Origin: Chrysoporthe austroafricana | Lineage: Eukaryota; Ascomycota; Sordariomycetes; Diaporthales; Cryphonectriaceae | Direction: 5' to 3' | DNA length: 64,000 bases | NCBI GenBank assembly: GCA_001051155.2 | Contig: JYIP02000006.1 | Coordinates: 806,001-870,000, forward strand | Part shown: one piece after another, positions 22,392 through 31,892 of the stretch | Numbering within the stretch: position 1 is the first letter of the stretch | Layout of the letters: each line of letters starts with the position of its first letter | Notes under the pieces: generated by a model | Told to the model about the DNA's origin: nothing | What the model saw: only the letters and a program-made list of their open reading frames with translations | The model's database searches: none | Position numbers and translations under genes: made by a program

Positions 22392-22853
22392 CATGTGGGA
22401 TTCTGGGCTGCCATCTTCTGAGGGCTGGCAGAGGCTATGGCCGAAGGGAACATGTATACATAGGGATAGACTACTGCATCAGCGTGGGATTCTTTCTGCA
22501 TAGAGCGGGTTTTAATGTGAAATAGAGAGACTTGCTTCTCTCGAAAGCATCCATCCATCCATCCATCCGGCGAGAGGAGACGGGGGGGCTGTGCAATTAC
22601 CGTATCCTCACCAGCGCTTATCGCGATAAGCCTGGGCGACCCCCAGGAGCATGTCCGTACGCAAGGAACCTCACAGCAGAAGTCGCCCACCTGCAGCGAA
22701 CAGATGCAGCAGCCCGCCAGAACCCCAGACACATCCGGGGCACACCACATCGCCAACCCTCGTCGGCAGTCGTCCCAGAGAAGCAATTGATACGCCTCCA
22801 TCCCCTCTCCCAAGGACACACCCACCCTCCACCCACCCCGAGCGGAGACAGAC
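22392..22853. other. Intergenic between Sec14-like and TRS31 genes
   Basis: Contains five tandem ATCC units (22549-22568), a G-run and the second GATA palindrome. No coding sequence is seen. Confidence 0.6.
22616..22631. promoter_or_regulatory. Second 16-bp GATAAG palindrome
   Basis: GCTTATCGCGATAAGC is a perfect palindrome with two inverted GATAAG motifs separated by CG. It lies about 220 bp before the TRS31 start. Compare 20865-20880, which lacks the two-base spacer. Confidence 0.4.
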
Positions 22854-23762
22854 ATGTCAAGTATACCGCCGACACCCAAGATGGCCACCAATGCGCCCGC
22901 CGCGGCCGTGGCCAGCGGGCTGCGGTACCCCACGAACGGCAAGACCATCTACTCCCGGACTCTGAACCGGACGCGGACGTCGGAGCTGAGCCAGTCGAGC
23001 TTCGCCTACCTGTTCGCGGAGATGGTCAGCTACGCGCAGAGGAGGGTGACGGGCATCCAGGACCTGGAGAAGAGGTACGGCCGGCCCCTGCTCGCCCCTC
23101 CACCCCTCCACCCCCCCTCCCCCCAGATAGGGCCACGTCTCGGCGCATCGTGTCGTAGCAGGTAGTGGGAGAGAGAGGGTGGGATAGATAGACAGACAGA
23201 GAGACAGACAGAGACAGAGAGATGGCTGACGCAGGGCCCCCGTGCCGGGCGGCGCAGGCTGAACCTCCAGGGCCACCCGATCGGCCTCAAGCTCCTCGAC
23301 CTCCTCCTCTACCGCGAGCCGCCGCGCGGCCAGCTCCGGCCGCGGGACATCATCACGCTGCTGCACCTCATCAAGATCCAGATGTGGACGCACCTGTTCG
23401 GGCGGCAGGCGGACCGGCTCGAGAAGTCGTCCAACCCGGAGACGCCCGACGAGTACATGATCATCGACAACGAGCCGCTGGTCAACGCCTACATCAGCGT
23501 GCCGCGCGAGATGTCCCAGCTCAACTGCGCCGCCTACGTGGCCGGCATGATCGAGGGCGTGTGCGACGGCGCCGGCTTCCCCGCCCGCGTCACGGCGCAC
23601 AGCGTAGGGGGCCAGCAGGCCGCGGCTGAGGGCGGCGCCGACGCCGGCGGGGCGGAGGCCGGCGGGGCTGTGCAGGAGATGTGGCCCGGCAAGACGGTGT
23701 TCCTGGTCAAGTTCGCCAAGGAGGTGCTGGAGAGGGAGGCGTACCTGGGGGTGAACAAGTGA
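22854..23762 (+). CDS. trs31: TRAPP complex subunit Trs31 / TRAPPC5
   Basis: Core subunit of the TRAPP tethering complexes (Rab GEF for Ypt1 in ER-Golgi traffic). Two exons, 22854-23074 and 23258-23762; 241 residues. Seen: SFAYLFAEMVSYAQRRVTGIQDLEKR, then, across the intron, RLNLQGHPIGLKLLDLLLYRE, followed by LIKIQMWTHLFGRQADRLEKS, DEYMIIDNEPLVNAYISVP and LNCAAYVAGMIEGVCDGAGFPARVTAH, all family landmarks. An Ala/Gly-rich insertion (about 25 residues, GGADAGGAEAGGA) before the last strand is extra. The second of two possible acceptors (ending at 23257) restores the conserved R-L-N-L-Q; the first (GACGCAG at about 23234) would add unrelated residues. The intron is rich in GACA/GAGA repeats. Confidence 0.92.
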
Positions 23763-24167
23763 CGGCGCCGGGCGGCAGCACGAGGCCCGCGCAGCACGGT
23801 GGTCTGTCTGATACATTTGCATGCATGGCACGGCGTTGGGGGGCGGGGGTGGGCTTTTCTGGACCTGGGACTTGGGAGAAAGGCGCTGTTCTGAGGCCGG
23901 CGAGTCGGCCGCCAGTCACGGCGGGACGGTAGGCGCTGGTACAAGGTAACTCACATCACAGGGGCCGCCTCACAGTATTTAGAATATAGAGCAACCAACC
24001 ATATCGTTCAGTCGAGAGTACCGAGACTGCGTAGATCCCAAGCTGTGCAGGACAACAACGCGCACGAGACCAAGACCAAGACCACACCATAAACGCCATG
24101 CCAATAAACACACCCATCTAAACCCTAACCTCCAGAGAGAGGCGCGCCGTACAGAATAGAATCACCG
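23763..24167. other. Intergenic between convergent TRS31 and small unknown gene
   Basis: 3' flanks of two converging genes; nothing further is seen. Confidence 0.6.
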
Positions 24168-24744
24168 TCACCGGGGCAGGCGGCTCGGCCCCTTGCTGGC
24201 CTGGCCGGCGCCGCGGCCGACGCCCTTCCAGACGGCAGCCTCGGGCCCGCGGCCCATCAGCTCGGCCAGCCCGTGGTCCCTCCAGGCGGGCTCGCGCCTG
24301 GCCTGCGTGGCGCGCTGGATCCCGAAGGCGGCGTGCTGGTCCGGGACGACGTCGTCCTCGTCCTCGGGGTTGACGGGCTGGTGCTGCGCGGGGACGTAGA
24401 TGTCGTCCGAGGGCAGCTTGTCGCGGAAGAACTGATCCTTCAGGTCCGCGTCGCGCGGGCGGTGCAGGTGGAGCTGCGTGTGCTGGCCGTCCTTATTCTG
24501 CCGTGCGTGTTAGCAGACCTGTTCTCGTGTGTTTGGCTGGTGAGGACGGGTGGGTTACCATTGTGGCAGGGTGGATGCGCCCGATCCTTTCGTCGATCGC
24601 ACGCACGGGCTCCAGTATCACGGGGAAGTCGACGGACGGCTGCCTCTTCTTGGGCTGAAAAAGCTGAGTTCGCGCCTCGAAGTCGTCGGCGTTGGTTCCT
24701 CGCCGCCCAGCGGCCAGGATCCGCTGCAGCCCGTTGCGCTCCAT
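24168..24744 (-). CDS. Small hypothetical protein
   Basis: Not recognised. Two exons, 24744-24559 and 24497-24168 (donor GTAACC, branch GCTAAC, acceptor CGGCAG), give 171 residues. The N-terminus reads MERNGLQRILAAGRRGTNADDF and the middle RQPSVDFPVILEPVRAIDERIGRIHPAT. Exon 2 has QFFRDKLPSDDIYVPAQHQP, an acidic NPEDEDDVVPD and a C-terminus rich in Gly, Arg and Lys (WKGVGRGAGQASKGPSRLPR). There is no signal peptide, membrane segment or known motif. Splice signals and an even, protein-like composition support it; no homologue comes to mind. Confidence 0.6.
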
Positions 24745-25879
24745 GACTGCAGGGTTCGGGTTCTGCTGCACAGGTATAAAAGCACCAGGGCCTCACAGCA
24801 TAGGGCTCGTGTATATAGGCGATCGGGGGTGCGCGGCGAGCCTGTTGTGACTTGGTGAGAGTCAGAGGGGTTTGCATCCTGATCGAACAGGCGGTTAAAC
24901 TGCTATAGTGCAGATATGTCTTACGGAGGCAGGAATGCAGGACCACGCCGCCCGTTAACGCCTTCCCCCTCCGTGCCCCCCCATTACAACAGCGGTTTAG
25001 CTCCCGCTGCCCAAGCAAGCGCCCCCCCCTCCCCCCAAAGTTGGCCGTAGCCCCCAAGCCAGGCTGGCCATCCTTGGACCACGCTGGATTGCTGGGTACA
25101 GATCCAGGTCGGTGGGAGGGGGCATGGATATATCATCATGCCTACCTCGCCCACAAGAAAGAGAGAGGAGAGAGAAAGACATACACATACACTCTGTGGA
25201 TAGTCGTGAAGCCGGGGCTTTACAGAGAGGACAGAACGGGCTCTTCACACACATATATTATCTCTAGGCTGCGGTTCCCATCTTCTCAAACCTCATTACA
25301 CACACAGGCTGGTGTGGGAACGCTAAACCCTCCTACTTTGAACTTCGTCCCGGTTCCTCCCAGACCGCCTTCTTGGCCGTCCCACGTAGACCCCGGTCAC
25401 CGGTCCAGGTACCATCGAGGCTTACCTCTCGATGGCTAGTGCGATCTGCTACGGGGAACCGTGCTCTCCAGCTCAGACATCAGACGAAACACTATACGTG
25501 GTGGTGAGGCTCCTACGACTTTGGAGCGGTGGCACGTCGCTCGAGCCGCAGAACCAACCTGGTCCTATCGCTACCACGCGATGCCGGAGTCTAGATTGAT
25601 GGGCTCGTATCATTCTGATAGGTAGAAGTACATGTCCGTCTCCAACTGACCCTCCCTGGCCCCAGGAGCGGAGGAGGCACGGGTCCTAACCCCCCGCAGT
25701 GGTCCGGTCATGCTATCGTAGGGAGATTATTGGTATGAAAGAGGGTGAGGAAACAAAAAAAAAAAAAAAACGCCGGAGATATGCAGCCTTGTTCCTGTAT
25801 AGATTGGTCGTCGTCGTGCCAGCCCGGCGATCGGGAGCCAGCCTCTTCGTGATCAAGCCGAGAGCAGATGTGTCGTTTC
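24745..25879. other. Intergenic, 1.1 kb
   Basis: Shared by the small unknown gene (5' side) and the eIF4E-like gene (3' side). It contains a C/T-rich stretch at about 25020-25040, a (GA)-rich stretch at 25155-25180 and an A-run of about 16 at 25755-25770, probably in the 3' flank of the eIF4E-like gene. No gene is seen. Confidence 0.55.
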
Positions 25880-26915
25880 TCATGCGGCCTGCGGGGCCGT
25901 CACCGCCACCGCCGGGGCCTCGCCGCCCGTCCCGTTGGCGCCGTCCGCGCCGCCCGCCTCCGCGGCCTCCGAGGTGGGCGTTGCCTCCGCGGCGAGCGCC
26001 TTCTCGGCAGCGGCCTTCTCGGCGGCGACCCTCGCGTTGTGCGAGTCCAGCACGGCCTTCAGCTCGGGCGGGGGCTCGAAGCCCGGGTGGTCGCAGTGCC
26101 TCTTGTAGAAGTAGTTGTCGGGCTTCGGGGTCAGCTCGGGGGGCAGCTCGCTGAGCACGCAGTCGAGGATGCCGTCGATGGACTTCTGCTTCGACGAGTC
26201 GCGGTGCCAGATGGTGATCAGGTGGGAGTTGAAGCGGACGGAGAGGCCGACGCCGCAGATCTGGTCGCCTGTGTCCACGCGGTCAGCCGGGGCCGTAGAG
26301 GTCTGTGTGGTGAGGTTGAGTCTTTCTTACCCTCGGCCAGGGCAGCCTGCAGCTGCTCCCCGATGGCCATGAGCTGCACCCGCGTCCAGAAGTCGGGGCC
26401 GACGGTCTTGCCGACGCGGAAGGTCCAGCTGCCGCCCACGATGTTGCGCCTGTCCTCCCATATGGGGCGGAAGCCCTTCTTGAACAGGTAGATGGACTCG
26501 CGCATCTTGATCTGGTCGACGGGGGTGTTGTTGTTGTAGCGCCAGAAGTCCTGGACGGACTCGATCAGGATGTCGAGCTCCTCGAGCTGGGCCTGGTAGT
26601 TCTGGCCGTCGTCGGGCTTCTTCTGGTCCTTCTGCTGCCTGCATTCCCCCGGGGGAGGGGGCACGTATCAGCGGCCTGCTCGTCTCGACAACATCACACG
26701 GACACGGGCACGGGCACGGGCACGGCAGCATACCGGTCGAAGAAGACGTTCCACACGTGCTGGGTGGGCAGGGGCCGCATGGCCTTGAGGAAGCCGAGCT
26801 TGGAGTCGGCCCTCTGCTCGGCGGGGGAGTTGACGTTGGGCGAGTTGGGATCCTGGGCCTGGGAGAGGCCGGAGAGGCCGCGGGTGAACATGCTCAGACT
26901 GGGCCTGGCTGCCAT
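25880..26915 (-). CDS. eIF4E-family cap-binding protein (4EHP-like variant)
   Basis: Binds the mRNA 5' cap. Three exons, 26915-26734, 26638-26331 and 26268-25880 (all GT-AG), give 292 residues, longer than usual because of an Ala/Glu-rich C-terminal tail of about 50 residues. Seen: QHVWNVFFDR, SVQDFWRYNNNTP (W93, equivalent to human W73 that contacts eIF4G or 4E-BP), KKGFRPIWEDRRN (W121 and E122, equivalent to cap-binding W102 and E103), GGSWTFRV, RVQLMAIGEQLQ and ICGVGLSVRFNSHLITIWHRD. The other cap-stacking Trp (human W56) is replaced by Tyr75 in NYQAQL, and human W46 by Phe58; such changes mark class II (4EHP) proteins rather than the main initiation factor. So this is probably the second eIF4E of the fungus, possibly a translational regulator. 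Confidence 0.9.
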
Positions 26916-27229
26916 GGTTGCGACAGGCTGGGGCGGAGGGGGGAGAGGGCGGGCGGTGGGAATAGAAGTAGTCGCCGTCGACTGCTGCCGTCCGGGGTGG
27001 TTGAAAGGGAGGATGGCAGGGCCGCGAGAACGGGCTCTCCTCGGACTCTGGGTGAGGTGGCGGCGCGGGTGTGGAACAGGCCCAGGGCTCTCGCGTGTCT
27101 GTCTGCTCACGTGTCGCGGCCGGCGGACCTGGTGTATGTATGACGGGCGAAGGGGCAGCAGGAGGAGGGGGAGGAGGAGCAGCAGCAGCAGGGGCAGTGA
27201 GAGATGGAGCTGCAGGCGGTGGTGGTGTT

Positions 27230-27286
27230 GGAGGAGGAGGAGGAGGAGGAGGAGGAGGAGGTGGTGGTGGTGGTGGAGGTGGTGGC
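27230..27286. repeat. GGA/GGT trinucleotide tract
   Basis: About ten GGA units followed by about eight GGT units in an otherwise non-coding region, 315 bp upstream of the eIF4E-like start. Confidence 0.85.
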
Positions 27287-28440
27287 CTGGTGGTGTTGGA
27301 CCCGGGACAGGTGGTCGGGTCTCAGTAGACGCAGCTGCTGCAGGGTGCCACTACCCACTATGTGCATACGGCGGGCGAGGCCGACAGGGGACGGAGATGG
27401 CACTGCGGCAGAATGCCGCTGTGAGCAGGCCAGGACGGGGCCGAGAGGGCTGTGGGGTGGCCAGGCGAGGTGATTGGCCTGCGCCCCCTGAGCTGTGCGG
27501 CCAGTCAGCCTGCGAGGCTCGCTCGCCCTCTCGCCCTCTCTCGTCACGTCACGCCAGCAGGGCGGCTGGCTGGCTGTATGCAGTATGGCACAGTACGTAC
27601 TGGAGCACAGTGAGACAGACAGAGACAGACAGGGAAGGCCGAGGACGACACAACCAACCCGTTCGAGGAGCGAGCGGGTATGGGACTGACGTGAGGCGGC
27701 GACCGGGCTCATCGACCCGTGTCAAGACGGCAGAGAGAGAAAGCAAGCAAGCAAGCAACAAGCAAGAGAGAGGCCAGGAAAAGCACAAAGACCCACCCTC
27801 TCTCCTCCGGCCGAGTGTGTTTTGGATCGAACGGCGGCCGTGCCGTCGTCGTGCTGAGGGAGGGCCGATGGGCGCTGCGGTTGGACGCAGCCTTGTCCAT
27901 GTCTACTACCATACCGCGCACCCTGTGGCCGGCTATAGGCTCCCTGAGAGCTGCCACTGTCGCTGTCGCTGGTCCTGCTTCTGATTCGGAACCTGAAACA
28001 GCAGGGCCTAGTTGCCATACCACAGCCCTGGGGACGGGCCGCCAACCAGTCAGGTCAGGTCCCGCACAGGCACTGGCATAGCACTACGCACTCAGTACTG
28101 TACCCAGTAATATGGTACTAAGTAGGGCCATGTCAGCGTGCTTACTACAACATAGTACACACATGCCGCAGCCAGGCCCACAGCACATACCATAACCAGT
28201 GCATACCTAACTTACTTAGTAGTACTCGGTAGTACTGGCACACACACACCGCGGTCTTGGCGCTGCCGTCCCGGCCTTCCTGGCCCTCCCGGCCGCGGTG
28301 GTCAAAAATAGAATAGACACACCATTCTCATTTACCGCCCACGCACGCCCTGACAAGGCTCCCCCCAGAGGTGTGAAATTGAGGCCCCGACGTCTGGATC
28401 TCGTCCGCACATGACCGACCGGCTGAGTGACTGAGTGACT

Positions 28441-28472
28441 TACTGACCGACTGACCGACTGACCGACTGACT
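28441..28472. repeat. Tandem CTGACCGA-like repeats
   Basis: Four close copies of an eight-base unit (CTGACCGA), preceded by degenerate TGACTGAG units from about 28423. Confidence 0.75.
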
Positions 28473-30360
28473 AGCAAACCAGCAAGCAAACTAGCAAACG
28501 AAGGCCCTCGCCTCCTCCCCCCGCGCCTTTCCGTCAAATGAATGACTATACTACCATACAGCTATACCCAGTAATAATACTATGTATGTATACGCCAGCC
28601 CATGCGCGGCCTGGCGGTGCACACTTTCAGACAGACAGACAGACAGACAGTACTACTGCCCCTGCTGAGAGCGCCTCCTACCAGAGCACGCACTGGGTAG
28701 GCAGGGCGGGCTGCCCACGCTCACGATACGTACTGAGCAGCAGCAGCGAGAGCGAGAGACAGAGAGAGAGAGAGAGAGAAAGGCACAGTCAGCCGTCACC
28801 TGGTCCGGAACCGGTTGGGACCCAGGCCCGCGGCCCACGGGCGACCCTGGAACTTGCGACCTTGCTACATACCTTGCTCCAGTGTACCTCGCTTGCCCCG
28901 TCACGACCCGTCTCGTCTCCCACCATGCCGCATGCCAGCTAAGCACATGCTGCTATGTAAAGTACCCCGTGACGGGGCCGGGCCTGACCACATCTGGCAT
29001 GACCTCGCCAGGCCTGGCGCGCCCTCTCACCATAGTACCACAGTAGTGCCGTCCCCGCCGCTTTGTTTCGACCCTCCCCCGGCCCGCGTGAGCCGCGTGA
29101 GCCTCCCGACGATGCTGACCGGTGTCTCGACAAAGCAGCCTCGCCCACCCACGGGCCCAGGCGGCGAGGGGAGCAGCAGCAGCAGCAGGAGGAGGCGAGC
29201 AGGGCCCACAGCATCGCCAGCCTTGAGCATGGGACCGAGAGATGAGGGATCCTCCTCCGGCCCTACCGTGCGCTGCCCGCCCATGTCGATAATGCCCCGA
29301 ACCAGCCTCGAAATGCCCCGTGCACCGCTTGACTTCACACCTCCTCCTCCTCCTCCTCTGCCTCCTCTCGCGGCTACTACTAGGGCTCCTCGTCCATTGT
29401 CTCTCGTCTCGTCTCTTTCTCTCTCTCTCGCTCTCGCTCATCCACACCTGGCCCGACACAGCCCAGAACTATGCGCAGACCGGCCCTCTCCCAGCTCTCC
29501 TTTTCTTCTTGGCCGTCCCCTCCAATCTCGCCTTCGCCCTGACATCCCCTCTCCCTTCTGCCCCAGAACCTGCCTCCCCCCTCCCAGCCAGCCCAGGCAC
29601 CGCGTCCCTGCGCCGACTTCCAGTTCCAATTCCGGAGACCTGCCGAGTTGAGTGAGCTGCATGCGCACTTCCGGGCTCACGAGCCTTGCTCTCTCCCCCC
29701 GTGCCCGGTCCCGGTCCGCCAGCATCGTCCAGTCCCGTGCACTTCGGACGCCGAAATCCCGACCGACCAACTGACACTTATATATACTGGACCGCCACCG
29801 CCAGCGCGGCAACGTCAGCTGCTGCCCACCACAAACACACAAACACATACACACACACACACACACCAGCCGTGACTGGGCTCTATTAGGCCGACCGACA
29901 TATACACGCCTCGGCCCGTTGGACCTCAGCTCTCCGTCCCCTTCCTCGTCCTCATCCTCGTCCTCCTGCTGCTCTCTGGTCCGGACCCGAGCACCTCAGT
30001 TGCATATACTCCGTGCCTACTATTAGTCCGACTGCCCTATATACCTCGAGCCGCCCCGCCCCTCTGTCGTCGTGAGCTCTCCAGTTGGGCTCCCACCATA
30101 CCAGGCAGACCCAGCATCCGCTGTGTGCTTAGTCGTCCGTCGTGTAATTCAGAGCTTCATGTGAGTTTCTGTACAAGGCAGCCGAAGAGATGTCCCGTCT
30201 TCTCGGCTTTCTGGTGCCGCCCTCGTCCCTTTGAATGCGCATTCTCCTCTCTCTGCCACCCAGATCGCACCAACTTGTGAACCCCTCAGAAGAGCACACA
30301 CAGACTCAGACACACACACTCTCTCTCTCACTGCCTCTCACACACACATTATTTTTAATC

Positions 30361-30804
30361 ATGGCACCACACAAAATGAACTCGCCGAGGCTGACCAGAA
30401 CCGACAAGACCAGAAAGACACCCCAGAAGACCCAAGCCGAGCCCAAGGTCGAGCCCGAGGGCACTCAGGCCAAACTCGAGCAGATCCAGGCCCAAGCCCA
30501 GACCGAGCCCAAGGACAACACCAGCGACATGCCTCGCTCCCGTGCTACCCGATCCTCGCCCGCCGCTGGCGCCCCCGCCGGCAGCGTCTCCAAGCGCATC
30601 AAGATCAGGCTCGACAAGGCCCAGATGGACAAGCTGAGGGCCTACCGCGCCGACCCCGCCCAGTGGCACCGCGAGAAGGTCGACCGTGAGTGCGACGAGA
30701 TCCGCCGCAGCTTTTACAGCAAGCAGAAGCGCCCCAGGATCACCCTCCGCCTGCGCTCCCGCTCCCAGTCCTCCTCGCAGTCCTCTGCTAGCCCGTCGGC
30801 CTAG
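30361..30804 (+). CDS. Small basic hypothetical protein
   Basis: Not recognised. Single exon, 147 residues; ATG in good context (AATCATGGC). The first half is low-complexity, rich in Gln, Glu, Lys, Pro and Thr (TRKTPQKTQAEPKVEPEG). The second half is basic: SKRIKIRLDKAQMDKLRAYR, then WHREKVDRECDEIRRSFYSK, then KRPRITLRLRSRSQSSSQSS. The middle part could form one or two amphipathic helices; basic clusters suggest a nuclear or nucleic-acid role, but that is inference. The 5' leader is long and repeat-rich. A later intron-like stretch (GGTACGTT at about 30904 to TTCCAG at about 30982) lies after the stop. Confidence 0.6.
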   Translation: MAPHKMNSPRLTRTDKTRKTPQKTQAEPKVEPEGTQAKLEQIQAQAQTEPKDNTSDMPRSRATRSSPAAGAPAGSVSKRIKIRLDKAQMDKLRAYRADPAQWHREKVDRECDEIRRSFYSKQKRPRITLRLRSRSQSSSQSSASPSA

Positions 30805-31892
30805 TAGAGAAGGGGAGGCGGAGGGCAGGGCAGGGCCATCACGGGCTGCTGTGCTGGGCCGGCTCTCCCTGCCTGGGAACCTCTCTTTTTCCTTGTTTTC
30901 TTTGGTACGTTCCGCCGCTGGCGCCTCTCCCCTCTGGACTCGCACATGCTGTCAACTAGCGCGCTAATATACCCATCTTCCAGGTTCGATTGTACAACAG
31001 AGACGGGCGACAAGTCCGACGGAGTTCATTGAGGCGTTCAGGATGCCGGTTCCACCCTCTCTCTCTTTCAGAGAGGACCGGCGCGTACTAGCGGAAGGGG
31101 ATGTGTAAGGGGGCCTGGCTGATTTCACGTATTCCATGGCAAGGAGTTCTGATGGTTTTCCTTCCGGTCTGTGCTGTCCTTTCGGACACGGTATCACTCT
31201 GCGCGGCGTTCGTGAGGGAGACTTTGTGGTTGTGTATACCCCGGCACAGGCGGAGGCACTAGCACGGGCACGGCACCGGCGTTGGTGAGGCTATTCGGGT
31301 GCCTCTCGGTATTTCACCTCAAACAGGCAGGCAGGCGGGCAGGTATGCTCGTTAATCATGGTGATATTAATCCCAAACTCTGCATAATCAACAACCCATG
31401 CGCATCAGCTTCCCGATATCCCCGTGAAACCGGTCGTGAGACTACACACGTAGAAAGTCTTCTACAGCCAAGAGCAGCCTGTGTCCTTTCGCCATGCGCC
31501 GCGGTCTCTAACCCATGCAGTACGACTTGACTGATATTGGTTTTTTTGGGCCGGCAATGTCTCAGCGTCCACCAGCACTGTTCCTGGGGATAGTCACAGG
31601 TATTCAGGTCATGAAGAATGATCTGAGGCAAGGCATGCAAGAAATCAAGGATGTTATACGTGGTCCATGACGGTATTGGTCGTTCCGAGGCTGGACGACA
31701 CCGGCCATTCAGGCTACCTGTATCAATCAGCTCGCCCAATACTCTCCTAGAACGCCGTGATGTACAGAAGCCCAGATGCAGCCAGTAGGTATCTTCCCTT
31801 GATCATTCCATTTTCCATCATAAACAAAACCACAGACGCCTCCCAACCGTATGCCCCTCGTCCCATTGCCGTAGAGATGAAGGCGCGGCAGA
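30805..31892. other. Intergenic, 1.1 kb
   Basis: 3' flanks of the converging small basic protein gene and the checkpoint adaptor gene. It contains an intron-like segment in the probable 3' UTR (about 30904-30983). No other gene is seen. Confidence 0.55.

Larger units (their letters stand above)
26916..30360. other. 3.4-kb non-coding region rich in simple repeats
   Basis: Upstream of both the eIF4E-like gene (-) and the small basic protein (+). Seen: a GGA/GGT tract (27230-27286), GCAA repeats (27743-27765), GTAC/AGTACT words (28085-28240), tandem CTGACCGA (28441-28472), GACA (28629-28650), GA (28748-28780), TCC (29340-29360), CT (29410-29440), AC (29849-29867) and TATATATA at about 29779. 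Open frames here (for example 28815-29651) follow these repeats and have no family features. It looks like a long, regulated leader or promoter region. Confidence 0.55.

Noticed and set aside
21141..22394. 417-codon open frame antisense to the Sec14-like gene
   Set aside because: Mirror of a clear CRAL-TRIO gene; no domain of its own and composition typical of a codon-bias shadow.
28815..29651. 278-codon open frame in the repeat-rich region
   Set aside because: Consists of translated simple repeats (poly-Ser, poly-Pro, Ser-Leu runs) with no family features or splice support.
30975..31000. tRNA T-loop-like GGTTCGATT
   Set aside because: No acceptor stem, D-arm or anticodon arm can be built around it.
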